Assembly: GCF_018130545.1 (NCBI RefSeq)
Contig: NZ_JAFCKF010000003.1
Span: forward strand, 558,001-622,000
From: Bradyrhizobium tropiciagri
Lineage (GTDB): Bacteria > Pseudomonadota > Alphaproteobacteria > Rhizobiales > Xanthobacteraceae
DNA: 64,000 nucleotides
Direction of reading: 5' to 3'
How positions within the stretch are numbered: the first letter of the stretch is position 1; each line of letters begins with the position of its first letter. Position numbers and translations under genes: made by a program. Of this stretch, positions 15,803 to 23,012 are shown piece by piece. The notes below the pieces were generated by a model. That model saw nothing but the letters and a program-made list of their open reading frames with translations, did not search any database and had not been told where the DNA came from.

Positions 15803-16189
15803 ATGAGTACAGATTTCAACATCAAGCCGGTGGGGGCACCGGTCGCAGCGCCGATGATCACTCCCGTGAGTGATACGGCGCAGAAGGCGGTGAAGACCGA
15901 ATTGCCCGCGAGCCAGAGCGTCACCGCTCCGGAGCCGAGCGTGCGCGTCACGATCGACCCCAATGCCGTCAACGCGTCGCTCTCGAACCAGGCTCCATCG
16001 GTCACCGACCAGGTCATCATCGACCGCGACGCGCGCGCCGTGGTCTATCAGGTGGTCGACAATCGAACCAACCTGGTGGTGAGGCAATTTCCGGAAGAAG
16101 CCGTATTGCGCCGCCGTGCCTATTTCCACACGCTCGATCTCAGCAAGGACGCGCCGACGCGCGCGAACGCGACCGACCGCCGCGCTTAG
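15803..16189 (+). CDS. FlaG-like flagellar protein
   Basis: The 128-residue protein starts at the ATG after CGAGGCTGCC. Its first 75 residues are low-complexity and Pro/Val-rich. The C-terminal 50 residues carry the FlaG pattern: QVIIDRDARAVVYQVVDNRT, then VVRQFPEEAVLRRRAYFHTL. FlaG-type proteins influence filament length in other bacteria. It lies 163 bases after flgN and may have its own promoter. The short palindrome GTGCACTAC overlap near 15780 is not convincing as a site. Confidence 0.72.
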   Translation: MSTDFNIKPVGAPVAAPMITPVSDTAQKAVKTELPASQSVTAPEPSVRVTIDPNAVNASLSNQAPSVTDQVIIDRDARAVVYQVVDNRTNLVVRQFPEEAVLRRRAYFHTLDLSKDAPTRANATDRRA

Positions 16190-16212
16190 AACGCGCGCGA
16201 GCCGATGAACGC

Positions 16213-16578
16213 TCAGGTCTTCTGCGTGGCGTAGGCCTTGTCGAGATAGGTCGATCCGGTGGCCGGATCGGTGACCACATTGGCGATCAGCGCCGTCCCC
16301 TGCTGCACCAGCGAGAACTTTGTATCGCCGATCCGGAACGCGCCGTCCTTGATCAGCACGTCCTGATACTTGCTGGTGCCGTCGCTCTGGTAATGCACCT
16401 TGGCGCGGAAGCCATCGACGTTCGACACCGAGATGTTGAACGACTTGTTGTTGGCGTACTTGCCGCTCCAGCTGCCCTGATAGAGGTTCGGATCGACCGG
16501 CACGTAGGGCGTGTTCGAAGGAACGGTCAGGCCGACGGCCTTGTAGTTGGCCGACAGGATGCTCAATACGTCGGCCAT
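16213..16578 (-). CDS. Unknown protein in the flaF unit
   Basis: I do not recognise this 121-residue protein. It reads MADVLSILSANYKAVGLTVP, then a probable beta-sandwich (NLYQGSWSGKYANNKSFNIS, VDGFRAKVHYQSDGTSKYQD, DGAFRIGDTKFSL). There is no signal peptide and no cysteine. It follows flaF by 28 bases on the same strand and is probably co-transcribed with it, which suggests a flagellar role such as a secreted or filament-associated component. The type III export N terminus of flagellar proteins is unstructured, and this one could be too. Confidence 0.7.
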   Translation of the reverse strand: MADVLSILSANYKAVGLTVPSNTPYVPVDPNLYQGSWSGKYANNKSFNISVSNVDGFRAKVHYQSDGTSKYQDVLIKDGAFRIGDTKFSLVQQGTALIANVVTDPATGSTYLDKAYATQKT

Positions 16579-16606
16579 GCCGTGGCCTCCCGCGTGAACC
16601 GGTCGA

Positions 16607-16972
16607 TCAGGCGCGGCCGGAGAGGCCGGCGGCGAGATTGCAGTTGATGTCGATCAGCGACTTCAGCTTCGCCGGGTCCGGATTCATCTGGATGTCGACG
16701 GTCTGCTTCATCACGAACACGCCGATGTTCGCGATGTTCTGCCGCACCTCGAGTGGCTGCGGATTGTCGTCGCCCTGCGCTGCGCTGAGGAAGATCGACC
16801 ACAGCCGGCGGTTGAACAGCAATGCGTGATCGAGCGCCTTGTCGGGACCGTTCCAGTTGGTCTGGACTTCCTGCAGCTGACGGGCTGCCTTCAGGAGCGC
16901 CTGCGCCTCGATTTCACGTGGTGACGCCGTCGTCGTGGACGTACGGGCGTAAGCCTGGGCTGCATTCGACAT
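16607..16972 (-). CDS. flaF: Flagellin biosynthesis regulator FlaF
   Basis: The 121-residue protein is all helical and fits FlaF: MSNAAQAYARTSTTTASPRE, then LLKAARQLQEVQTNWNG, ALLFNRRLWSIFLSAAQGDD and IANIGVFVMKQTVDIQMNPD. FlaF promotes flagellin synthesis and secretion in alphaproteobacteria and acts against FlbT, which is encoded 1.7 kb away across the flagellin gene. It is transcribed in the same direction as flagellin but after a terminator, so it has its own promoter in 16973-17126. Confidence 0.92.
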   Translation of the reverse strand: MSNAAQAYARTSTTTASPREIEAQALLKAARQLQEVQTNWNGPDKALDHALLFNRRLWSIFLSAAQGDDNPQPLEVRQNIANIGVFVMKQTVDIQMNPDPAKLKSLIDINCNLAAGLSGRA

Positions 16973-17126
16973 TAATGACCTCGGTGGGATGCGGATTTCT
17001 CGAGCCGCGGAGACGCAATTCTAGCGCTCGATATTTATGCATCCGGCGCCTTTAAATATGGTTAGCAGCCGTTACGAAATGCGTCATTCCAGCGATACGG
17101 AAAGATACCGTAATATCCCGGAGACA

Positions 17127-17156
17127 AACAAAAACGGCGGGGTTTCCCCCGCCGTT
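17127..17156 (-). terminator. Flagellin terminator
   Basis: On the minus strand AACGGCGGGG pairs with CCCCGCCGTT around a 4-base loop (17133-17156) and runs into TTTTGTTTG (to 17127). It is a strong intrinsic terminator 22 bases past the flagellin stop. Confidence 0.9.
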
Positions 17157-17178
17157 CCTGAAGTGCTTGTCAGCGCGC

Positions 17179-18339
17179 TTAGCGGAGCAGCTGCAGCACG
17201 CTCTGCTGGCTCTGGTTGGCGAGCGCGAGCGCGGAGACCGCGATCGACTGGCGGGTCGACAGCGCCTGGCTGTTGGCCGCTTCCTCGTTGGTGTCGGCCA
17301 GCGTCAGGTTCGACGAACCGGTCTGCAGCACGTTGATCAGGTTCTTCGAGAAGTCCTGACGGATCTGCACGATCGAGAGATTCGAACCCAGCGTCGAGGC
17401 TTCGCTGCGCAGCGAGGAGCTCGCCGTGCTTAGCGATGCGATGACGCTGTTCGCCGAGTTGTTGTCGAGGAAGTCGGTGCCCGCGGCCAGCGACTTCAGG
17501 CCGAGGCCTGCGGCATCGAACTTGACGCCGGTGATGCTGAGCGTGGACTTGCCGGTCTCGTTGAAGGTCAGCTTCAGGCTGTCGCCGCTCAACAGGTTGA
17601 TGCCGTTGAACGACGAGTCCTGCGCCGTGGTCGTGATCTGCGAGATGGTGTTGTTGTACTGGGTCACCAAGGCGGCGCGCGCCGACTGCGAGGCCGCATC
17701 GGCAACCGGAGCCGTCGCGGCGCCGAACGTCGCGGTGCCGGTGCCGGTGTAGGTCACCGCACCGATCGTCGTCGACGCGGCGTCATTGGTCGTGCTGATG
17801 ACGAGCTTGTTGGAGCTGTCGAGGCTCGCCGTCAGGTTGCTGGCCGCCAGCGACGTGTTCAGCTGCGCAAGCGACGTGTTGGCTCCAAAGGTGAAGGTGA
17901 AGGCGGGCTGGCCTGCAGCGGCTGCGATCGCCAGGGTGTCACCGCTCTTGATGGTGGTGCCGTCGACGAGGTTCGCCGCCGTGCCGCCGAGCGCCGCCGC
18001 GGAGCTGACCGTCGAGCGAGTGGTGTAGCCCGTCGGGCTCTGCAGCACCTGATTGGCAATCGACTTCGCGGTATCGACCAGCTTCTGCAGCGAGGTGATG
18101 CCGGTATTGGCAGCCTGCAGCACCTGCACGCCGTTGCCGATGCCGTCGAGCAGGTTGTTGATGTCGCTGGCGCGGTTGTCGAGCGACTGTGCGGTGAAGA
18201 AGTTGGTCGGGTTGTCGAGCGCCGTGTTGACCTTCTTGCCGGTGGCAAGGCGGTTCTGCGTGGTGGAGAGCAGATCGGCGGTGGACTGGAGGGAGAGGAG
18301 GTTCTGACGAACGGAGGACGAGAGAATGATATCGGACAT
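17179..18339 (-). CDS. Flagellin
   Basis: This filament protein of 386 residues has the conserved ends of flagellin: N-terminal SSSVRQNLLSLQSTADLLST, NRLATGKKVNTALDNPTNFF, and C-terminal IVQIRQDFSKNLINVLQTGS with SALALANQSQQSVLQLLR. The variable centre (about residues 110-250) is Thr/Ala/Ser-rich and holds one IN-type module (SGDTLAIAAAAGQPAFTFTF). The start is the ATG seven bases after AAAGG; another ATG sits two codons earlier. FlaF and FlbT are encoded on either side, as expected for post-transcriptional flagellin control. Confidence 0.93.
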   Translation of the reverse strand: MSDIILSSSVRQNLLSLQSTADLLSTTQNRLATGKKVNTALDNPTNFFTAQSLDNRASDINNLLDGIGNGVQVLQAANTGITSLQKLVDTAKSIANQVLQSPTGYTTRSTVSSAAALGGTAANLVDGTTIKSGDTLAIAAAAGQPAFTFTFGANTSLAQLNTSLAASNLTASLDSSNKLVISTTNDAASTTIGAVTYTGTGTATFGAATAPVADAASQSARAALVTQYNNTISQITTTAQDSSFNGINLLSGDSLKLTFNETGKSTLSITGVKFDAAGLGLKSLAAGTDFLDNNSANSVIASLSTASSSLRSEASTLGSNLSIVQIRQDFSKNLINVLQTGSSNLTLADTNEEAANSQALSTRQSIAVSALALANQSQQSVLQLLR

Positions 18340-18367
18340 TTTCATACCTTTCTGGTGTGAAACTGAG

Positions 18368-18382
18368 GAAAATGCCGCGCCA
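18368..18382 (-). promoter_or_regulatory. Possible sigma-54 promoter of flagellin
   Basis: On the minus strand TGGCGCGGCATTTTC resembles TGGCAC-N5-TTGC with two mismatches. It would place the transcript start only about 15-20 bases before the flagellin ATG, which is short but leaves the ribosome site intact. Confidence 0.35.
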
Positions 18383-18450
18383 ATCCTTTCTGATCGGGCG
18401 GATGGCCGATCCTGCGTTCGAGCCCGCGAAGGAAACAGAAATCTCCCGAG

Positions 18451-18471
18451 CTGCATTTGAGGCAAATGCAG
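18451..18471. promoter_or_regulatory. 21-base palindrome upstream of flagellin
   Basis: CTGCATTTG and CAAATGCAG form a perfect 9-bp inverted repeat around AGG. It lies 112 bases upstream of the flagellin start and 232 bases before flbT, in a 360-base divergent spacer that holds no gene. The size and symmetry suit a dimeric activator or repressor site. Confidence 0.5.
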
Positions 18472-18702
18472 AAGAATAAAATTGTCGCCATTGGGCGAAG
18501 TTCGCCGCGAAAACTACTGAGGCGACTGCCGATTCCGGCCGAATGGCCATGCCAGCGCCCGCCCCTCGTTCACCAAGCATTAACCATCATGGGAAAGGAT
18601 CGCTGTCGCATCGGCCCCGGGCCGCGACGGCGGCTGCTATGCAGTGCCGAACATGTTCCGCTAGCTGCGACATCGCGCGACTGCCGGCAAAGGAGAACGG
18701 TC

Positions 18703-19122
18703 ATGGCCTTGAAGGTCGAACTCAAGCCGAACGAGCGCATCATCGTCGGCAATTGCGTGATCACCAACACCGATCAGCGGGCCCGCCTGCTGATCGACGG
18801 CGACCGCATCCCGATCCTGCGCGAGAAGGATATCCTGACGCCGGAGACCGCGGACACGCCGGCGAAGCTGATCTATCTCGCGGTGCAGCTGATGTATCTG
18901 TCGCCGGACCCGATGGCGCACCACCCGACCTATTTCAGCCTGGTGCGCGACATCATCACGGCGATGCCGAGCGCCTGGCCGTTCATCGAGAGCGTCAACA
19001 ACTTCATCCTCAACGGCGATCTCTATCACGCGCTGAAGGAATCCAAGAAGCTGATCGCGCACGAGGAGAAGCTGCTGGAAACGGCGCGCGCCAATCAGGA
19101 CGACACCCGCAAGAGCGCGTAA
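18703..19122 (+). CDS. flbT: Flagellar biosynthesis repressor FlbT
   Basis: The 139-residue protein has the FlbT sequence MALKVELKPNERIIVGNCVI, then RARLLIDGDRIPILREKDIL and LYHALKESKKLIAHEEKLLE. FlbT binds the 5' leader of flagellin mRNA and destabilises it in Caulobacter; in rhizobia it can also promote flagellin synthesis. It starts at an ATG with AGGAGA nine bases upstream and is divergent from flagellin. A strong bidirectional terminator follows 20 bases after its stop. Confidence 0.95.
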   Translation: MALKVELKPNERIIVGNCVITNTDQRARLLIDGDRIPILREKDILTPETADTPAKLIYLAVQLMYLSPDPMAHHPTYFSLVRDIITAMPSAWPFIESVNNFILNGDLYHALKESKKLIAHEEKLLETARANQDDTRKSA

Positions 19123-19142
19123 TTAGTCCCTCGCCCGAATTG

Positions 19143-19173
19143 AAAAAAAGGCCTCCGCGAGGAGGCCTTTTTT
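19143..19173. terminator. Bidirectional terminator between flbT and flgL
   Basis: GGCCTCC and GGAGGCC pair around GCGA and are flanked by seven A's on the left and a run of six T's on the right. It terminates flbT on the plus strand and the flgE-flgK-flgL transcript on the minus strand. Confidence 0.93.
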
Positions 19174-19200
19174 GCTGGCTGGAGATGGGACGGCGCGCGA

Positions 19201-21081
19201 TCAGCTGATCGGCAGATATTTCAGCAGCGTGGTCTGATACAGCATAGACGTCGTCTGGTACGACGCCTGCAAGCTGGTCTGCAGCGCCAGGATCTTGGTC
19301 GCGACCTCGTCCTGATTGACGCCCTCGACCGAGTCCAGCATCGTCTCCGCCATGCCCTTGAGCTGGGTCTGGCGATCGGTGGCCGCCTTGGTCGCGGTCT
19401 GCGCACCGGCGAACTCGGCCTGCACGTCCTGGATCTGCTGCTGGCCGTTCTGTGGGGCAAGGTTCCCGCTGACGCGCTGCGCCAGCGCCGTCACCTGCGC
19501 ACTCGCATTCGGGTTGCTGGCATTGGTGGTGACCGCAGCATACACCGCGACGTTCTGCAGCAGATAGCGGAACGCCTGCTCGTTGGCGCGCGCGCCATAC
19601 TGCACGGTGATCGATTGATCGACCTGCGCGACCGCGGTGCCGCGTGCCGATCCCGGGCCGTTCTCGCCGGTGTACCAGTACACGGTGTTGTCGGGCGTGC
19701 CCGCGACCAGGCTGGTGGCGGTGTCGAACGGCGGTCCGCCGACCCTGAGCGGCGCCGGGGTCGCGGTGGTGTTGTTGGCGATGCCGAGCGCGCCGAGCGC
19801 CGCGGTATTCGAGCTCGAGATCGAGAGGTTCTGACCGTCGGCGCCATGCAGGGTGATGACGCCATTGCTGATGGTCGACGGGTTCTTGGTGCCGCTGATC
19901 TGGTCGATCTTCGCCATCAGCGTCTGCACGCTGTCGGTGACGTTGACTTGGTTGCCGGTGGCACCCGAGGCCACGAAGGTGATCGGGGTACCGTTCACCG
20001 TGATGGTGTCGCCGGCAGCAAAGCTCGTCGACAGCGAGTCGGTGCCGGCCGTCCCCGAAAGCGCCGTGGCGCCTGAGATCGGCGCCGGCGGGGTGTTCTG
20101 GTTGTTGACGGCGGCGCCTGAGACGGTCGCGACCGGATTGAAGAAATTGTTGGACGCCGCGACCGCTGAGGCTGCGACCAGCGACGTGTCGCTCAACGTC
20201 TTGATGGAAGACGTCAACGTCGACTGCAGGTTGGCCGTCGTCGCCGTGGTGTCGGCGCCGATCAGGAACGAGCCGGTCGGCGGCGGGTTCGTCGTCGTCG
20301 CGGTGAGCTCGATCGCATCGGTGGTGCCGTCGGGCAGCGTGAAATTGAACGTGATCTTGTCGCCATCTTTCGGATTGACGGCGCCGAGATCGACCGAGGT
20401 CGACTTTGGCGTGCCGGTCGGCTGCGTCACGGTGGCGCCGGTCAGTGACGACTGCACCGACAGCAGCTTCAGCCCGAACGGCGAGCCGTCCTCGGCGACG
20501 CTGGTCGCCGTCGTGGTCGCCGGCGGCGACGAGACGCTCAGGCGCCCCATCAAATTGGCGCCTTGATCGGCCTGCTTGCGCTCATTGATGAGCTGCGTGA
20601 GGCCAGCCTGGGTTGCCGTGCCCTTCAACATCGTGTCGGCGGAGACCGTGGCCGGCGTATCCATCGCGCGGCCGGAGAACAAATACCGGTCGCCGGACTG
20701 GCTGTTGAGCATCGCGACCGCGTTGGCGAAGGCGGCCTGCGCCGTGATCTGGCCCGAGGTCTGGCCGCTGTTGTTAAGCGTCAGCGTCGCCGTCGTCGCC
20801 GCGTTCTTCACCTGGGTGCCGACGTCGGACAGCCCCTGCAGCGTGAGGTTGGCGACATTCAGACGCGTATTGAGGTTGGTGGCAGTGTCGGAGAACGCGT
20901 TGATGCTGCTGATCTGGGCGCGCAGACTAAGCGCAAAGCCGCGATCAAGCCCCTGCCCCGCATAGGTCGTCGAGACCTTGCCGGTCGCAAGCTGCGTCGT
21001 CAGGTCGTTGAGCTGACTGCGCAGGTTGAGGATCGTAGTACCGATGTAGGATGTTCTGCCGCTTACGCCGTCGATCGACAT
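19201..21081 (-). CDS. flgL: Flagellar hook-filament junction protein FlgL, enlarged
   Basis: This 626-residue protein is about twice the usual FlgL length. The N terminus (SYIGTTILNLRSQLNDLTTQ, LATGKVSTTYAGQGLDRG) and C terminus (MLDSVEGVNQDEVATKILAL, TSMLYQTTLLKYLPIS) are flagellin-like helices. A Thr/Ala-rich insert fills about residues 165-460. Inside it, about residues 338-433, is a module with VNGTPITFVASGATGNQVNV that recurs in FlgE. It is the second HAP joining hook to filament. Its ATG lies 7 bases after the flgK stop with a GAGGGT site, so the two are co-translated. Confidence 0.88.
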   Translation of the reverse strand: MSIDGVSGRTSYIGTTILNLRSQLNDLTTQLATGKVSTTYAGQGLDRGFALSLRAQISSINAFSDTATNLNTRLNVANLTLQGLSDVGTQVKNAATTATLTLNNSGQTSGQITAQAAFANAVAMLNSQSGDRYLFSGRAMDTPATVSADTMLKGTATQAGLTQLINERKQADQGANLMGRLSVSSPPATTTATSVAEDGSPFGLKLLSVQSSLTGATVTQPTGTPKSTSVDLGAVNPKDGDKITFNFTLPDGTTDAIELTATTTNPPPTGSFLIGADTTATTANLQSTLTSSIKTLSDTSLVAASAVAASNNFFNPVATVSGAAVNNQNTPPAPISGATALSGTAGTDSLSTSFAAGDTITVNGTPITFVASGATGNQVNVTDSVQTLMAKIDQISGTKNPSTISNGVITLHGADGQNLSISSSNTAALGALGIANNTTATPAPLRVGGPPFDTATSLVAGTPDNTVYWYTGENGPGSARGTAVAQVDQSITVQYGARANEQAFRYLLQNVAVYAAVTTNASNPNASAQVTALAQRVSGNLAPQNGQQQIQDVQAEFAGAQTATKAATDRQTQLKGMAETMLDSVEGVNQDEVATKILALQTSLQASYQTTSMLYQTTLLKYLPIS

Positions 21082-21088
21082 GTTACCC

Positions 21089-22966
21089 TCACGTGATCTG
21101 CAGCAGCGCGTCGTACATCTGCTTGATCGACGACATCACGCGCGCATTGGCCGAATAGGCGTTCTGGAGCGAGAGCAGATGCGCCATCTCCTCGTCCATG
21201 TTGACGCCTGAGGTCGAGTCCATCTTGGTCTGCAGCGTATTCAGCACGACGTCCTGGCCGTCTGCCAGTTGCTTGGCGGCCGTCGCCGACTCGCCCTGCT
21301 GGCTGATGAACTGCTTGGCAAAATTCAGCAGCGTGCCGGTGAACGGCGCGCCTGACGTGCCGAGGCCGGTCTGCGGCGAATAGCTGTACGATGCGTTCGA
21401 CAGCTGGTTCAGGATGAGGTTGGCGCGCGTGGTGTCGCCGGCCGGGGTCTGCGGATTGGTCGAGTACACGACCATGCGCGAGGGATCGCCGACCAGTGCG
21501 GTGTTGACGCTGATCCGCGCCGCAAGGCCGGTCGACTGGGTGCCGTTCGCGGTGATCGCGCCGGTGTAGAGCCCGCCATTGTCGGTGAACAACGGCAGCT
21601 GCGGATCGCCCGACGTCAGCGACGAGACGGTTGTCGTTACCGAGGCCGCGGTCACGTCGGCCTTGTTGGCGGCGCCGTCGTCGAGCACACGCAGGGTCGA
21701 TCCGGATGGATTGGAGAATTGCAGGCCGGTTCCGCCGAGCGCGCCGTTGAGCTGTGCCAGCACCGAGCTCATGCCGCCGGAGAAATCCACGCCCAGCACC
21801 TCGTCGTTCGGATCGACGGTCGCGGTATTGCTGAGCGGCAGCACGCTCGGATCGTCGACCCGAATGATCGACAGATTGTGCGTCAGCCCGGTGGTGTTGT
21901 CCTTGTACGAGACATGGATGGTGTTGCCGCTCTGCAGCCCCGAGAGATCGAGATCGTAGCCGGACTGCGCGCCCGCCGTCGCCGCGGTGCCCGCGGTGGT
22001 CTTGTCCGACAGCGCGCTCGACATCGCGGCGGCGAATTGGTCGATCTGGGTCTGGGCCTGCGCCAGCGTGTTGTCGCGCAGCTCGAGATAGGCTGCGATC
22101 TTGCCGGAGCGGATCGAGTTGGTCGACACCATGTCGTAGGTGCCGCCGTGCGGGAACGTGATGGTGATGGTGCCGACGGTGCTCTTGGTCGGGTCAGTAT
22201 TGTACTGCGTGTTGGGCGTCATCGTGCCCTGCGCATTGAAGCTGAGCGTCGCAGCCTCGGTGCCGACCAGCTGCACGCCGGAATTGGTGAACACGGTCAC
22301 CTGGTTTTGGCTGTTGGTGACGGTGCGGATGTCCATCAGCTGCGAAAGCTGGGTGACGTAGCGATCGCGCTGATCGAGCAGCGCCGCGGTCGACGCATCG
22401 GTCGTGCCGCTATTGGCCGCCAGCTGGACATTGAGGCGCGCGATCTGCTGCATCGCGTTGTTGGCGGTGTTGATGGAGTCGCTGATGCCGGCCTCGGCAT
22501 TGGCGCGCAACGTCTGGATTCCCTGCGACGTCGCATTGAGCTGCTGCGCCATCGATTGCGCGGCGTTGACGACGCCGATCCGCGCCGATTGCGAGTCTGG
22601 GCTGGTCGACAGCCCCTGAAGCGCGGTCAGGAACTTGTTGTAGGCATCCTCGATCGTACCGGTGGAGTCGGGATTGCCGTAGACGCCCTGCAGATTGGCG
22701 AGGAACTCGGAGCGGACGTCTGCGTAGGAGGCGCCAGAGGTTTCGGTGCGAAGCTGGGTCTGCAGGAATTCGTCGAGCTGACGGTTGACGCCGGTGATCA
22801 GGACGCTCGAGCCGAACTGACCGGTGGTGCCGGTGGTCTGGTTCAGCGTCTTCCTGACGTAGCCGGGCGTCTCAGCGTTTGCGACGTTCGAGGAGACGAG
22901 CGAGAGCGAGGCCTGCGTGGCGCGCAGGCCCGACATCGCGGTGGAAAGGGCTTGGCTCAAACCCAT
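21089..22966 (-). CDS. flgK: Flagellar hook-associated protein FlgK
   Basis: The 625-residue protein has the FlgK/FlgE-type N-terminal signature MGLSQALSTAMSGLRATQAS, then LVSSNVANAETPGYVRKTLN. It has the FlgK-specific middle (NAAQSMAQQLNATSQGIQTL; LDQRDRYVTQLSQLMDI) and the C-terminal helix NMDEEMAHLLSLQNAYSANA. It is HAP1, the first junction ring between hook and filament, exported by type III secretion with FlgN as chaperone. It is 47 bases after flgE and 7 bases before flgL in one operon. Confidence 0.95.
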   Translation of the reverse strand: MGLSQALSTAMSGLRATQASLSLVSSNVANAETPGYVRKTLNQTTGTTGQFGSSVLITGVNRQLDEFLQTQLRTETSGASYADVRSEFLANLQGVYGNPDSTGTIEDAYNKFLTALQGLSTSPDSQSARIGVVNAAQSMAQQLNATSQGIQTLRANAEAGISDSINTANNAMQQIARLNVQLAANSGTTDASTAALLDQRDRYVTQLSQLMDIRTVTNSQNQVTVFTNSGVQLVGTEAATLSFNAQGTMTPNTQYNTDPTKSTVGTITITFPHGGTYDMVSTNSIRSGKIAAYLELRDNTLAQAQTQIDQFAAAMSSALSDKTTAGTAATAGAQSGYDLDLSGLQSGNTIHVSYKDNTTGLTHNLSIIRVDDPSVLPLSNTATVDPNDEVLGVDFSGGMSSVLAQLNGALGGTGLQFSNPSGSTLRVLDDGAANKADVTAASVTTTVSSLTSGDPQLPLFTDNGGLYTGAITANGTQSTGLAARISVNTALVGDPSRMVVYSTNPQTPAGDTTRANLILNQLSNASYSYSPQTGLGTSGAPFTGTLLNFAKQFISQQGESATAAKQLADGQDVVLNTLQTKMDSTSGVNMDEEMAHLLSLQNAYSANARVMSSIKQMYDALLQIT

Positions 22967-23012
22967 AATGTGTACTCGCCTTTACTGCTTCACAGCGGCA
23001 TCAACGATGCGA

